From contig NZ_FOSJ01000014.1 in assembly GCF_900114235.1 (NCBI RefSeq), positions 1 through 54,612 on the forward strand: a stretch of DNA of 54,612 bases, given 5' to 3'. Each line of letters opens with the position of its first letter. Position 1 is the first letter of the stretch. The notes below the pieces were generated by a model. It was given only the letters and a program-made list of their open reading frames with translations, did not search any database and was not told the DNA's origin. The stretch is from Marinilactibacillus piezotolerans (GTDB lineage: Bacteria; Bacillota; Bacilli; Lactobacillales; Carnobacteriaceae_A). Positions 9,372 to 18,952 of this stretch are shown here, piece after piece. The position numbers and the translations under genes were made by a program.

Positions 9372-10160
9372 ATGGAAACAATATTGGAAATGCGGGAAGT
9401 TAGAAAATCTTTTGGTGGAAACCATGTATTGAAAGGGGTGAACTTTTCAGTTCATCCAGGCGAAATCATTGGGTATATTGGCCCGAATGGAGCAGGGAAA
9501 AGTACAACAGTAAAAATCATTTTGGGAATGCTGCAGCAAGATGCAGGTGAAATCTTGCTGTTCGGACGATCTCTTTTAGATAGTGGAGATGAGTATAAAG
9601 CAAGAATTGGGTATGTACCAGAGAATGCAGAACTGTATGAGACGCTTTCTGCAGAAGAGTATTTATTATTTGTTGGTAGATTATATGGAATAGATGAACA
9701 GATCGTTCGTCAGAAAAGTTTATCAATGATGAGAATATTAGGCATTGATGCAGCATTTAAAAATCGATTATCTTCTTTTTCGAAAGGTATGCGTCAAAAG
9801 GTCTTGATTATTTCTAGCTTGTTACACAATCCAGATATCTTATTCTGGGATGAACCGCTGAATGGATTGGACGCAAATAGCGTTCAAATTGTTAAAGAAA
9901 TTTTGTCAGAATTAAAAAAAGATGGAAAAACGATTTTTTATTCTTCTCATATTATGGATACCGTAGAAAAGTTAAGCGATCGAATCATTATCTTAAACGA
10001 AGGTATGGTGGTAGCGGATGGTCCATTTGAAGAACTCCAAAAAGATGCTGACGGAACCTTAGAGCAATTATTTAATCAACTAACAGGTTTCAATGAATAT
10101 GCTGAACTGGCAGCTGATTTCGTTACAGCGATGAAAGGAGAGTCGCACTATGATGCGTAA
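9372..10160 (+). CDS. ABC transporter ATP-binding protein
   Basis: Nucleotide-binding subunit of an ABC-2-like exporter. It shows Walker A GPNGAGKST (about 37-45), Q-loop region RIGYVPENAELYE, signature FSKGMRQ (about 137) and Walker B ILFWDEPLNGLD (about 157-168), then an H-loop His in YSSHIMDT. A GGGGG stretch precedes the ATG. It overlaps the downstream permease gene by 11 bases, which implies translational coupling and a shared complex. The cargo is unknown; the CcmA/NatA-type sequence gives no substrate clue. Confidence 0.9.
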   Translation: METILEMREVRKSFGGNHVLKGVNFSVHPGEIIGYIGPNGAGKSTTVKIILGMLQQDAGEILLFGRSLLDSGDEYKARIGYVPENAELYETLSAEEYLLFVGRLYGIDEQIVRQKSLSMMRILGIDAAFKNRLSSFSKGMRQKVLIISSLLHNPDILFWDEPLNGLDANSVQIVKEILSELKKDGKTIFYSSHIMDTVEKLSDRIIILNEGMVVADGPFEELQKDADGTLEQLFNQLTGFNEYAELAADFVTAMKGESHYDA

Positions 10161-11835
10161 TATCTTTGGTAGAGAATCGAAAAGCAATACACCGTTCTTT
10201 ATCAAAATATTAGAGTTCTTGGCACCAATGTACCGTGCTTTTGGTGTGGATTATCCTATTTTGAGAGTAATTGTTGAAACGAAAATGGTTATGGATAGTA
10301 GACAAGATAGTGTGATTCAAAATTCTGGATGGGGAAATAAGAAGAAAGACAATGAAGATAAAAATGCATTTTTTCAATCTTTGTGGATGTATGCCATATT
10401 CAGTTTGATTTTATTATTTGTGTTTGCAATTGATAACATTGTATTTCAATATACAATATTTTTCAGTTATATTTTTGTGATGCTGATATCAACATTAATT
10501 GCTAACTTCTCAACGATCTTATTAAATACAAAGGATCAAGTATTGATTGGAACGAGACCTGTTTCATCTAGAACGTTGAGTGCGGCGAAAGCGACACATG
10601 TTTTCATTTACCTTATTTCATTTGCTACGGCGATAGCTGGACCAATAGTTATAGCAACCTTCTTTTTCCATGGAATACTAGCAGGTGTGCTGGCTTCCTT
10701 GTTAATCATAGTTGCCTCGTTATGGTGCCTATTACTGACAATTATTATTTATGCAACAGTACTAAAACGTTTCAACGGAGAAAAACTTAAAAACATTATT
10801 GCTTATAGTCAAATCGGTTTGTCAATTTTTACAATTATCGGTTATCAGATTATGAACCAGGTAATTCAAATTGTTGATCCTGAGGTACTGGCGATTGAAC
10901 TCAATTTAGATTGGTGGCACGTAATCGTTTTTCCATTGTGGTTTGTAGCACCATTTGGAATGTTGCAGGATGGATGGTCTATTACTTATGGAATCTATAT
11001 AGCATTTTTACTGTTGGGAACAATAGGGCTTGTAATGCTTTACCGGATTAATAATGATAAGTTAGAAAAAAATCTGCAAAAACTGGATAGCGGAGAAGTT
11101 GAAGAGGATAAACGGTCGTTATATGAAACAGTTACGGGTAAATGGTTATCATGGGATAAAAGAGAAGTAGGGTACTATCATTTTGCTTGGCAACTAACAA
11201 AACATGAACGAGAATTTAAAACCAGGTTATATCCATCTCTTGCTAGTATTCTTATTTTTCCAGCTGTTCTTTTGTTTTCTTCTTTTAGATTTTCTGAAGG
11301 AGCAATAGAAGAATCCATTACTTTTATCTATATGCCTTATTTCACTATGTTGATGCTGCCGATGCTCACTGTGTCCTTACAATATTCTAAAAATTATAAA
11401 GGACGCTGGATATTTGAAACGAGTTCGGAAAATGATGAGGGAGTATTTCTTAGGGGAATGATCAAAGCTATGACTATGAAACTAGTTATTCCTATTTATG
11501 TATTATTATCAGCAATTGTGATTGTGATAACGGGATTTGAACTAATACCCGTTATTATAAATGGATTTTTATTAATTATTGCTCTTTTCTTTATTGAAGT
11601 GAAAAGAACAATTACTGACTATCCTTTTTCTCGCCAATATAATGCATCTGAAGCAAACCAAGGATGTCTAGCGACTGTTATCTTTTTCGGGATTGTAATT
11701 ATCGCAACTCTATCAATGTTCTTGATACAAGAGTTTATTCCTTTAGGTTCCTATATTGCTTTAGTACTATTGCTAGCAGTAGATAGCTGGTTGCTTACCA
11801 AAGGTTTCAATAACACAAAATTTAACCACTTATAA
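10150..11835 (+). CDS. ABC transporter permease (partner of preceding ATPase)
   Basis: A 561-residue integral membrane protein with roughly twelve hydrophobic helices in two blocks, separated by a hydrophilic stretch around residues 300-350. It starts at the ATG after AAAGGAG, inside the end of the ATPase gene, and is followed by a terminator, so the two genes form a complete operon. I do not recognise a substrate-specific family; it is of the kind annotated simply as ABC permease in Lactobacillales. Export rather than import is likely because there is no binding protein. Confidence 0.8.
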   Translation: MMRNIFGRESKSNTPFFIKILEFLAPMYRAFGVDYPILRVIVETKMVMDSRQDSVIQNSGWGNKKKDNEDKNAFFQSLWMYAIFSLILLFVFAIDNIVFQYTIFFSYIFVMLISTLIANFSTILLNTKDQVLIGTRPVSSRTLSAAKATHVFIYLISFATAIAGPIVIATFFFHGILAGVLASLLIIVASLWCLLLTIIIYATVLKRFNGEKLKNIIAYSQIGLSIFTIIGYQIMNQVIQIVDPEVLAIELNLDWWHVIVFPLWFVAPFGMLQDGWSITYGIYIAFLLLGTIGLVMLYRINNDKLEKNLQKLDSGEVEEDKRSLYETVTGKWLSWDKREVGYYHFAWQLTKHEREFKTRLYPSLASILIFPAVLLFSSFRFSEGAIEESITFIYMPYFTMLMLPMLTVSLQYSKNYKGRWIFETSSENDEGVFLRGMIKAMTMKLVIPIYVLLSAIVIVITGFELIPVIINGFLLIIALFFIEVKRTITDYPFSRQYNASEANQGCLATVIFFGIVIIATLSMFLIQEFIPLGSYIALVLLLAVDSWLLTKGFNNTKFNHL

Positions 11836-11841
11836 AACTCA

Positions 11842-11888
11842 AAACAGCTATCCTCAAAGTTCTAGATGAGGATAGCTATTTTTTAATT
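11842..11888. terminator. Bidirectional terminator between ABC operon and moxR operon
   Basis: A perfect 11-bp stem, AGCTATCCTCA (11846-11856) with TGAGGATAGCT (11867-11877), followed by a T-rich tail. It overlaps the stop of the convergent transglutaminase gene and can serve both strands. Confidence 0.88.
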
Positions 11889-14264
11889 TTTATATTTAGG
11901 CAGGAATTTTAACACTTGTAACGAATCTAATAAAATTATCTTTTGTTCAGCCGATAAAGAATCTTTAGCTGTTTCATGTCCATAAAATACTTGATTCAAT
12001 AAATGAGCAAATAAATTCAGGACATCTGAATATTCATTTACAGATAAATCTAAACCTTCAAAATAATTTTCGAATGTTTGATTTGATAACTTTTTCTTTT
12101 TAATTTGAAAGAGTCTCAATGTCCATCTACTTGCTTGCAGTAAAGATAGTTTATTTTTCTGGATCAGCTTTTCTAAAATCCAGATAGCTACTTTTAAATG
12201 GACTGAAAAAAAGTAAAAAGTAAACAGTAGAATAAAAAAGATAGGAATCAAGAATAATAGGTACCAGGAATTAAGACTCTCTTCAGATGAAGTTACAGAA
12301 TTATTTTCAGACGATTCTTCAATAATTTCTTCTTCTGAGCCTCTTTCAGTCTCTTCTGGTGTTTCTTCGTCAGGCGTTTCCTCTGGAGTTTGAACTTCAG
12401 GATCTTCCGCTTCTGGAGAACCCTCTTCTGGCATATCATTCTCATTGAAAGAAGATCCTGAATTTTCTGCCGCCAAATCAGCCTCTGTACGAGTCATTGG
12501 ATTAGAAAAAGAAGGGCTGGGATCAAAAGGAACCCATCCAGAACTTGGGAAGTAGACCTCAACCCAAGAGTGTGCGTTTGCATTGGTAATCTGATAGTAA
12601 GTTTTACCATCAGTATCAGTCTGTTCACTGCCAGGTGAGAAGCCTTTCGTCCATCGAGCGGGAATACCTACTGATCTTAGCATTACAGTCATTGCTGTAG
12701 AAAAATTATCGCAATACCCTACCAGTGTTTCAAATAGAAACTGATCTACATAATCTTCCTCTTCTGGTGTTTGAGAAGCATCTTGTAGACTATAACGATA
12801 TCCTCCATCATTTTTCAAGTATGTTTCAATTGAACGGACCATTTCATATTCACTATCTATGCCTTCAGTCAGTTCGACTGCTAAATCAGTGACTCTTTGA
12901 GGTAGGGAAGCTGGAAGCTGTAAATCATCTGGAAAAATTTGAACCATCTTTTCTCTGAGTGATAAATCAGCATCAAACATTGGAACTTCTGTATTGCTGT
13001 TTAGAGATTCTAATAGTAGTGTACGCCATCCGTCGTCTTGGTGAAAATTCTCATCATCTATACTTCCTAAAGAAACTGCATCATATGTGATTGTATAACT
13101 AGATATGTCCTGTCTTGAATCTGTAACTCTATGATGACCGTTTATATTACTGGCAAGCATCGTAAAGTCGTCTGGAGCATTTTGTATTTCTAATTTTTTC
13201 CACCCATAAGGATAAACAATATAGTCAACCGGATTTTCCCATACTAATGTTGTGGTTTCCTGAATTTCAGCAGGCTTTTTGGGTGTGGTTCCATATAATA
13301 AGTCGACATTTTCTGGCTCATAAGGAGAGGTGGCGAGACTTCTATCAGAAGGAAGATCGCTGTTCCAACCGCTACCAGTATATTCCATACGGTGTAACAC
13401 TTTCCAATATTGAGGGGTTTCAGTATAGGCTTTAAATAACGGAGTGAAATCATTTTGTAAAGGACCGCCTAATACTTCATCATCTGTATCCATACCGATT
13501 TGCTGATATCTGGATTGAGGCGATCTAGCCCTGATCCAATCAAAGAAACCTTGCTGATTTAGATATTGCTGATAAGCTTCTGAACTTTTTTCCAACCATT
13601 CTTGAACGGGTCTTAAAGGAGTGATGCTCCAATAAGTTATTCCAATTAATATAGAGGTTAGTAAAGCCGTGAGTCCTGCAGATTTTAAAAACTGAAACGT
13701 ATTAAAACGGTGGTCAATATGCACTAGACCAATCAATAAAAGACCAAACCCAGTTACAGAAACAGCAGTACTCAAAATAGCCTGATTTGTGAAAGTATGA
13801 ATAACAATTAAATATCCAAGAGCTATCAGAAAAGAAGGCATTGCTAATCTTTGCCGGATAGATGTGTAAGTGAGTAATGTGATTAGAAACAATAAGCAAA
13901 CTGTTGCAAGAAAAACAGGAATAGTCGACATACTGGTTGAAAGAAGAGTAGTCCATTCTGTTTTCCCATATTGCCAGATTAGAGAGAGCCATTCTATGAA
14001 ATTCATCTGTTTATTAGATGGCGGAAACGTATAGTACAAGAAAATAGTTATTGTTCCGAATTGAATCAGAAAGTAAAGCCACCATTTTTTAAATAGAGCA
14101 GCGATGATTTGAGTCATAACAAAAAATAGTACAAAAAAATAAAATCCATTTAATTCATTGATTTTTAAAAAAAGAAATAAGACAGGAAGCAGCAAAAACG
14201 TGTGCACGATACTGAGTAAAAATGAACGAATAAAATTAGATAGGGGACTAATATAATTATTCAC
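11883..14264 (-). CDS. Membrane transglutaminase-like protein (TgpA family)
   Basis: A 793-residue membrane protein with an extracytoplasmic transglutaminase-like domain. About six hydrophobic helices fill residues 1-215, then a large outer region carries the catalytic Cys in GYCDNFSTAM (near 515), His in AHSWVEVYF (near 564) and Asp in PFDPSPSF (near 580). A Glu/Pro/Ser-rich acidic linker (about 600-655) leads to one more TM helix and a cytoplasmic tail (DUF4129-like position). The GTG start follows AAAGGAG and overlaps the DUF58 gene by eight bases. This is the last gene of a moxR-DUF58-tgpA operon, a widespread module thought to act in envelope protein maturation; the exact function is unknown. 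Confidence 0.9.
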   Translation of the reverse strand: MNNYISPLSNFIRSFLLSIVHTFLLLPVLFLFLKINELNGFYFFVLFFVMTQIIAALFKKWWLYFLIQFGTITIFLYYTFPPSNKQMNFIEWLSLIWQYGKTEWTTLLSTSMSTIPVFLATVCLLFLITLLTYTSIRQRLAMPSFLIALGYLIVIHTFTNQAILSTAVSVTGFGLLLIGLVHIDHRFNTFQFLKSAGLTALLTSILIGITYWSITPLRPVQEWLEKSSEAYQQYLNQQGFFDWIRARSPQSRYQQIGMDTDDEVLGGPLQNDFTPLFKAYTETPQYWKVLHRMEYTGSGWNSDLPSDRSLATSPYEPENVDLLYGTTPKKPAEIQETTTLVWENPVDYIVYPYGWKKLEIQNAPDDFTMLASNINGHHRVTDSRQDISSYTITYDAVSLGSIDDENFHQDDGWRTLLLESLNSNTEVPMFDADLSLREKMVQIFPDDLQLPASLPQRVTDLAVELTEGIDSEYEMVRSIETYLKNDGGYRYSLQDASQTPEEEDYVDQFLFETLVGYCDNFSTAMTVMLRSVGIPARWTKGFSPGSEQTDTDGKTYYQITNANAHSWVEVYFPSSGWVPFDPSPSFSNPMTRTEADLAAENSGSSFNENDMPEEGSPEAEDPEVQTPEETPDEETPEETERGSEEEIIEESSENNSVTSSEESLNSWYLLFLIPIFFILLFTFYFFSVHLKVAIWILEKLIQKNKLSLLQASRWTLRLFQIKKKKLSNQTFENYFEGLDLSVNEYSDVLNLFAHLLNQVFYGHETAKDSLSAEQKIILLDSLQVLKFLPKYKN

Positions 14265-15294
14265 TGAGCCCTTCTCCTTTCTCTGGAGTAAGCTGCTTTT
14301 CGGTCATAATAGTACAAGAGGCTGGCTGACTTAGATATACTGGAATAGTAAGATCGCTGGGCTTAACAATGATAAGTTGTTCAGCGGTATAATCGAGCCT
14401 ATCAATCAGTTTTTTTATCTTTTGCGTATCTGCGCTAGGCTGAATCGTTAAAAAATCTCTCTTATCATCTTTTGACAGCGTTACCCCATCAAAATCACCA
14501 ATGAGAAGTAATCTAATCTTATGAGAAATAGACAAATGTTGATATAAACTATAGGTTAAGTTGAGTAATTCTTCGAATTGCAGAGATGAAGAACCGAAAA
14601 AACATAAAGTAATAGGCCTAATCTCTTCTGTGTCATATTCTTTAACCATCCATTGCTCACGTTTTAAACTCGATTTCCAATCGATTGCACTCAGTGAATC
14701 GCGACTTTGATATTGTCTGATTTCTTTGACTTGAAATTCATGATGAGAAAAGGAGCTACTTTGAGCAGTCTTGATTGATTGAGTATCTATTAATGAGACC
14801 AACGCTTTCTTAGTTAAATGAGTAGGAAAAATAGAAATTAAGACTGGTATATTCTGCTTGGAGTAATATTTGAAAATACCAAACAAGCCATATCCTTTTA
14901 TTTCAAGTGTGAGATGATTATACTGACCTCTTGTAAGAGAAAAATTATCAAATCGGACTTGAATCATATGTTTAAAGAAAGCAGTAGGGTAGATCGTTCT
15001 AAGCGAACTTGATTCCAATAACGTAAGTTTTAAAGAAGACATCATGAAAGCCAGAGACCAACGAGGAGTCAGTGTAAATATAAGATCTACCGTTCCATTA
15101 TCATGGATTTTCCAGTCGATATCCTTGAATTGGATATTTAATGGTGTAGATAAAAATGCAATCAATAATACAAGGGTAAAAGCATAGAAAATGAACCAGG
15201 TAACAGTTTCAGGGAAAGTAAAAGTATAAAGTGTGATTAATAAATATAAAAAGAAAAAGGAGAGAAAACGCCAACTAGGGAGATATCTTTTCAT
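14257..15294 (-). CDS. DUF58 domain-containing protein
   Basis: A 345-residue protein with two N-terminal TM helices (about 10-50) and a DUF58 domain in the C-terminal half. The DUF58 signature is recognisable as the segment reading IRQYQSRDSLSAIDWKSS, followed by VKEYDTEE. DUF58 proteins have a vWA-like fold and work together with MoxR AAA+ ATPases. It overlaps moxR by an ATGA junction and the transglutaminase gene by eight bases, so all three should be made in step. Function is inferred only from the module. Confidence 0.88.
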   Translation of the reverse strand: MKRYLPSWRFLSFFFLYLLITLYTFTFPETVTWFIFYAFTLVLLIAFLSTPLNIQFKDIDWKIHDNGTVDLIFTLTPRWSLAFMMSSLKLTLLESSSLRTIYPTAFFKHMIQVRFDNFSLTRGQYNHLTLEIKGYGLFGIFKYYSKQNIPVLISIFPTHLTKKALVSLIDTQSIKTAQSSSFSHHEFQVKEIRQYQSRDSLSAIDWKSSLKREQWMVKEYDTEEIRPITLCFFGSSSLQFEELLNLTYSLYQHLSISHKIRLLLIGDFDGVTLSKDDKRDFLTIQPSADTQKIKKLIDRLDYTAEQLIIVKPSDLTIPVYLSQPASCTIMTEKQLTPEKGEGLSE

Positions 15295-16256
15295 TCTGTA
15301 CGCCTGCTTTTTGTAGGGATTGCTATCTGACTAATCAATTGTTCAATAAACAGATCAATATCTTCTCGGTCTAATTTATTTTCAAATAGCAGTCGATGGC
15401 GGAATAAAGGTTTAACAATTGATAGAATATCTTGAGGAATAACATAATCTCGCTCATTGAGCAATGCTTGACTACGAGCAGCAGCTAGGCAATTTTGAAC
15501 ACCACGAGGACTGATTCCCAATTTAACTGCTGGATGATGGCGACTAGCATCTGCTAGAGAAACGATATATTCAAGTAACTGTTTGTTTACATGAATAGTA
15601 TTGACTGTTGCTTTTAATGAATTGAAATCTGAAAGAGATAAAATCGGATCCAACTTCTCAATAGCAGTTAACTGTTCTGGAGATTCAAGCATACGAACCT
15701 CTTGTTCTGGACTAGGATATCCTAAAGAAAGCTGGAAAAGAAATCTGTCTAATTGAGCTTCCGGTAAAGGATATGTTCCTTCGTAATCAATAGGATTCTG
15801 AGTGGCTAAAACAAAAAAAGGATCAGGCAACTGATGTGTTTTTCCATCCAAAGTCACTTGTTTTTCAGACATAGCTTCCAGCATAGCAGCTTGAGTTCTA
15901 GGAGAAGTTCGATTGATTTCGTCTGCTAGAACGATTTGATTGAAAATTGGACCTTTTCGAAATTCAAATTGTTCGTCATGTAGATTAGGTACAGAAAAAC
16001 CGATAATATCAGAAGGAATCAGGTCTGGAGTAAATTGGATACGAGAAAAATCAGCTTCTAAACATTTAGATATTGTCTTGATCAAAAGTGTTTTTCCTAC
16101 TCCTGGAATATCTTCAAATAATACATGCCCGCTTGCTAGCATAGCGTTGAGAGTGAGACGAGTTACTTCCTTTTTTCCAATAACGATTTGATCGACTACT
16201 TCGATTAAAGTATGCAGCTTCCGAATTGCTTGAGTGGTTTGGTTTGAAAAAGTCAC
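15291..16256 (-). CDS. MoxR-family AAA+ ATPase
   Basis: A 321-residue AAA+ ATPase of the MoxR group, probably a chaperone for assembly of the partner DUF58 and transglutaminase proteins. Walker A is DIPGVGKT (about 45-53), Walker B LADEINRT (about 110), sensor region VLATQNPIDYEGTYPLPEAQ, then the C-terminal lid with GISPRG. The start is GTG at 16256, with AGGAGG nine bases upstream. It is the first gene of its operon. Confidence 0.92.
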   Translation of the reverse strand: MTFSNQTTQAIRKLHTLIEVVDQIVIGKKEVTRLTLNAMLASGHVLFEDIPGVGKTLLIKTISKCLEADFSRIQFTPDLIPSDIIGFSVPNLHDEQFEFRKGPIFNQIVLADEINRTSPRTQAAMLEAMSEKQVTLDGKTHQLPDPFFVLATQNPIDYEGTYPLPEAQLDRFLFQLSLGYPSPEQEVRMLESPEQLTAIEKLDPILSLSDFNSLKATVNTIHVNKQLLEYIVSLADASRHHPAVKLGISPRGVQNCLAAARSQALLNERDYVIPQDILSIVKPLFRHRLLFENKLDREDIDLFIEQLISQIAIPTKSRRTE

Positions 16257-16361
16257 CTTTTAAATCCTCCTAAAATACAGGTTAGTTGATATTATTGTAA
16301 ATATAAAATATCTCTAAAACAATGGTTGAACCATAACTTTAGAAAAAATTACAAATACTAT

Positions 16362-16405
16362 ACAAAAACAGAAAGGACTAATCAAGTGACAGTCCTTTCT
16401 GTTTG
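16362..16405 (-). terminator. Terminator after the glycosyltransferase operon
   Basis: On the minus strand ACAGAAAGGACT pairs perfectly with AGTCCTTTCTGT (plus-strand arms 16368-16379 and 16391-16402), followed by TTTTTG. It sits just downstream of the 16424 gene. Confidence 0.85.
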
Positions 16406-16423
16406 TTAGAATAGTATTAAATT

Positions 16424-17440
16424 TTATACATCTAATAATTTATTATATAGAATAGCTAAATCTAGACTGACCTTTTTTATATCCAGCCTTAAAGCCTCCT
16501 GACGACCGTTTGCTGTCAGGGAGGGAAGCTTTTCTTCTAGAATTAAAGGTATGACATCTTCAAATTCAGATTGAGTTCGTGCTTTATAAACAACTTCTTT
16601 ATCTGGCAGCCATTTTTTATAAATTGGGATATCTCTGACAAGGACAGGTGTTTCGTTTGCTAAGGCTTCTAGTAAAACAATTCCTTCTGTTTCTTCATAG
16701 GTCATGAATAAAAACAAATCACAGCCTGAATAAGCATCATGAAGTTCTTCTGGTGAAATAAATCCAGGGAAATGAACGTTCGAAGTTGCTTGGTTAATGG
16801 CTTTTTGAACAGCACTCGTTATCAGTGATTTAGGAGTGTTGCCAAACCAGTAAAAAGAGTATTCCGGATACTTTGCAGCTAAAGCGATAAAGTCAATAAT
16901 GCCTTTTCTGTCAATAAGATGGCCAACCGAAATAATTGCTTTTTGAGTATTAGTTAGAGCAAATTTTTTTCTAAATCGATCTCCAGATTTTTTACTTTTA
17001 GAGAAGAAAGTTGTATCAACACCATTTGAAAGTGAAAAAATAGGTTTATTTAAGTCATAACCAAGTAGAAGTTCTTTTGAATATTCTGTAGGGGTTATAA
17101 TCATATCACCTTGTCGATAACAAGTCTGGAGCCACTTTTTGAATAATGGAGCTACCAGATTAGATCCACGAAATGAATTCATAAAATCTTCCATAGTAGA
17201 GTGGCCATAATAAATGACTTTTTTACCTTTAGATCGAGCTTTTCTAGCCATCCACAATGAATCAGGCAGTACTGTATTCAAATGAACGACATCGTACGCT
17301 TCATCCGGATTTTCAGTAAAAGGGATATTCAAGTTTTTCAGCATCTTCTTTTGGTGACGAAGTGCCTCCCCAATTCCGCTTTGAGTGAAGACTTTTTCTG
17401 AACCAGTATAAAGTAAAACTTTCATGTCAAAGTGTTTCAA
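16424..17440 (-). CDS. GT4 glycosyltransferase, diglucosyl-diacylglycerol synthase-like (LafB/BgsA/CpoA type)
   Basis: Probably adds the second sugar to monoglucosyl-diacylglycerol, giving the diglycosyl lipid anchor of lipoteichoic acid at the inner membrane face. Its N-terminus (KVLLYTGSEK, then SGIGEALRHQKK) and the stretches YYGHSTMEDFMNSFRGSNL and ITPTEYSKELL closely resemble LafB/BgsA proteins. The C-terminal donor-binding motif is seen as EETEGIVLLEALA. The start is uncertain: a TTG at 17440 has GAGG at ideal distance; ATG at 17452 is too close to its site and ATG at 17425 has none. It follows the other glycosyltransferase gene with almost no gap. Confidence 0.85.
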   Translation of the reverse strand: MKHFDMKVLLYTGSEKVFTQSGIGEALRHQKKMLKNLNIPFTENPDEAYDVVHLNTVLPDSLWMARKARSKGKKVIYYGHSTMEDFMNSFRGSNLVAPLFKKWLQTCYRQGDMIITPTEYSKELLLGYDLNKPIFSLSNGVDTTFFSKSKKSGDRFRKKFALTNTQKAIISVGHLIDRKGIIDFIALAAKYPEYSFYWFGNTPKSLITSAVQKAINQATSNVHFPGFISPEELHDAYSGCDLFLFMTYEETEGIVLLEALANETPVLVRDIPIYKKWLPDKEVVYKARTQSEFEDVIPLILEEKLPSLTANGRQEALRLDIKKVSLDLAILYNKLLDV

Positions 17441-17454
17441 CTGAATCCTCATTC

Positions 17455-18636
17455 CTACATTGAGAAAACGTGCTGATGAGTATAATTTCGGATTGCTTCA
17501 AAATATACTGCTTCAACCTGTTTTCCGAAAGTTTCAATAGAGTATGTTTCTTCGATTTTATTTTGTGCTTCTTTTTTCTGAATCTCATTAAATTCAGCTT
17601 GGCTTAGTAATGTGTAAAGATAAGATTTGAATTCTTCATAGCTAGTATATTGATAGCCATTTTCTCCATTACGAATGACGTCAAGCAGACAATCATCCTT
17701 ACGGCATAAAGCGAGTACGCCACTTGCTAAAGCCTCTATATAAGAGAGTCCTTGGGTCTCACTTGTTGAAGCACTGACGAACACATCTCCTAATTGATAG
17801 TAGGCAGGAATATTTACAGGATCTACCATTCCTACAAAAATAACGTAAGGACTCATATTTAATTTATCGACATATTCCTCTAGTGTAGCTCGGTATGGAC
17901 CATCTCCAACAACTAATAAGCGAATAGAAGGGTCCTGTAAACGACTCATATAAAAAATGATTTCTTCTAGATTTTTTTCCTTTGCAACTCGTCCTACACT
18001 AACTAGGACAGAACAATCATCGGGGATTGATAAAGAATTTCTGAAGGATTTTATTTCCTCGGGCTGCAAAGGTTTACTGAATTTGACCAGGTCTAAACCA
18101 GTAGGGATAACGTGTATAGGTTGAGTAACTTTATATCCTTTTAAAAGTAATTCGACTTTTTTTGTTGGCGCAATGACAGCTTCTGAGCTGTTCAATACTT
18201 TTTTACTGAATAATCCTACTGCTTTTTTACCCCACTTTTTATTGGGGGAAAAGTAGTGTGTATAGTCTTCGTACACAGTATGATATGTATGCACTAGAGG
18301 GACGTTTAGAATTTCAGAAATCCGACGTGCAATACGAAATGTACTAAACTCACATTGAGTGTGAATAATGTCTGGACTCCACTGCAATATATGAGACAAA
18401 ACATCATCGTCCATTGTGAAGGCGAATCGAGCACCTGGATAAATCTTGCCGATGCCATAGGAAGACATTGTATATAAACCTTCCTCTTCACAAATTTTAA
18501 CATTGTCTTTATCTGATAGTGTCAATACACGGACTTCATGCCCTTGTTTGGTCAGAATATCTTTTAGGTTGATAATAGAAGTGATTACACCGTTAACAGT
18601 TGGGGTATACCATTCTGTTGTAATTAATATCTTCAT
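17455..18636 (-). CDS. GT4 glycosyltransferase, monoglucosyl-diacylglycerol synthase-like (LafA/BgsB type)
   Basis: Likely transfers glucose from UDP-glucose to diacylglycerol, the first step of glycolipid anchor synthesis. GT-B fold: the N-terminal acceptor half begins MKILITTEWYTPTVNGVITS and includes HTYHTVYEDYTHYF, a pattern characteristic of this lipid glycosyltransferase group. The C-terminal half has the donor site with VSVGRVAKEKN and SETQGLSYIEALASG. 393 residues from the ATG at 18636, which has GGAGG six bases upstream; an in-frame ATG four codons earlier lacks a site. First gene of a two-gene operon. Confidence 0.87.
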   Translation of the reverse strand: MKILITTEWYTPTVNGVITSIINLKDILTKQGHEVRVLTLSDKDNVKICEEEGLYTMSSYGIGKIYPGARFAFTMDDDVLSHILQWSPDIIHTQCEFSTFRIARRISEILNVPLVHTYHTVYEDYTHYFSPNKKWGKKAVGLFSKKVLNSSEAVIAPTKKVELLLKGYKVTQPIHVIPTGLDLVKFSKPLQPEEIKSFRNSLSIPDDCSVLVSVGRVAKEKNLEEIIFYMSRLQDPSIRLLVVGDGPYRATLEEYVDKLNMSPYVIFVGMVDPVNIPAYYQLGDVFVSASTSETQGLSYIEALASGVLALCRKDDCLLDVIRNGENGYQYTSYEEFKSYLYTLLSQAEFNEIQKKEAQNKIEETYSIETFGKQVEAVYFEAIRNYTHQHVFSM

Positions 18637-18952
18637 ATCGTCCTCCAAAATTAATTGTATTCATTATACTCTAAATAAAGTGATAGGATGACCATATTTT
18701 AAAAATAATATCTAAAATTTACAAAAAATTTTAAAATATTCAATCATTATACATGTGGATGTCATTTTTTCTTCACATTATTAGTGTACGCGGTTATCAG
18801 AATACATTCATCAGACTTAAGACTGGTTTTTTATCTTCAATCGGCATGAGCATTAAAACTTCGTCTAAAATCAATATCTGCGTTGTTTTAAAGGGTATAG
18901 ATACGATACAATAAGTAGGAGAATAATTCAATGATTAAGGAGCACAAATCTA
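18637..18952. other. Intergenic region between glycosyltransferase operon and trpS
   Basis: 316 bp holding the two divergent control regions. A TATAAT-type -10 for the minus-strand operon lies at 18663-18668, with only a weak -35. The trpS promoter is listed separately. I looked for a T-box leader before trpS (conserved GGTGG-type sequence and terminator) and saw none. Confidence 0.5.
18883..18912 (+). promoter_or_regulatory. Probable sigma-A promoter of trpS
   Basis: TTGTTT (18883-18888), an 18-bp spacer, then TACAAT (18907-18912), about 40 bp before the trpS start. Confidence 0.55.

Noticed and set aside
13247-13435. Open frame opposite the transglutaminase gene
   Set aside because: A shadow frame inside a well-supported gene, with no ribosome binding site or recognisable sequence.
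18637-18952. T-box leader before trpS
   Set aside because: No conserved T-box core sequence, specifier-like stem or leader terminator could be found; only a plain promoter is visible.
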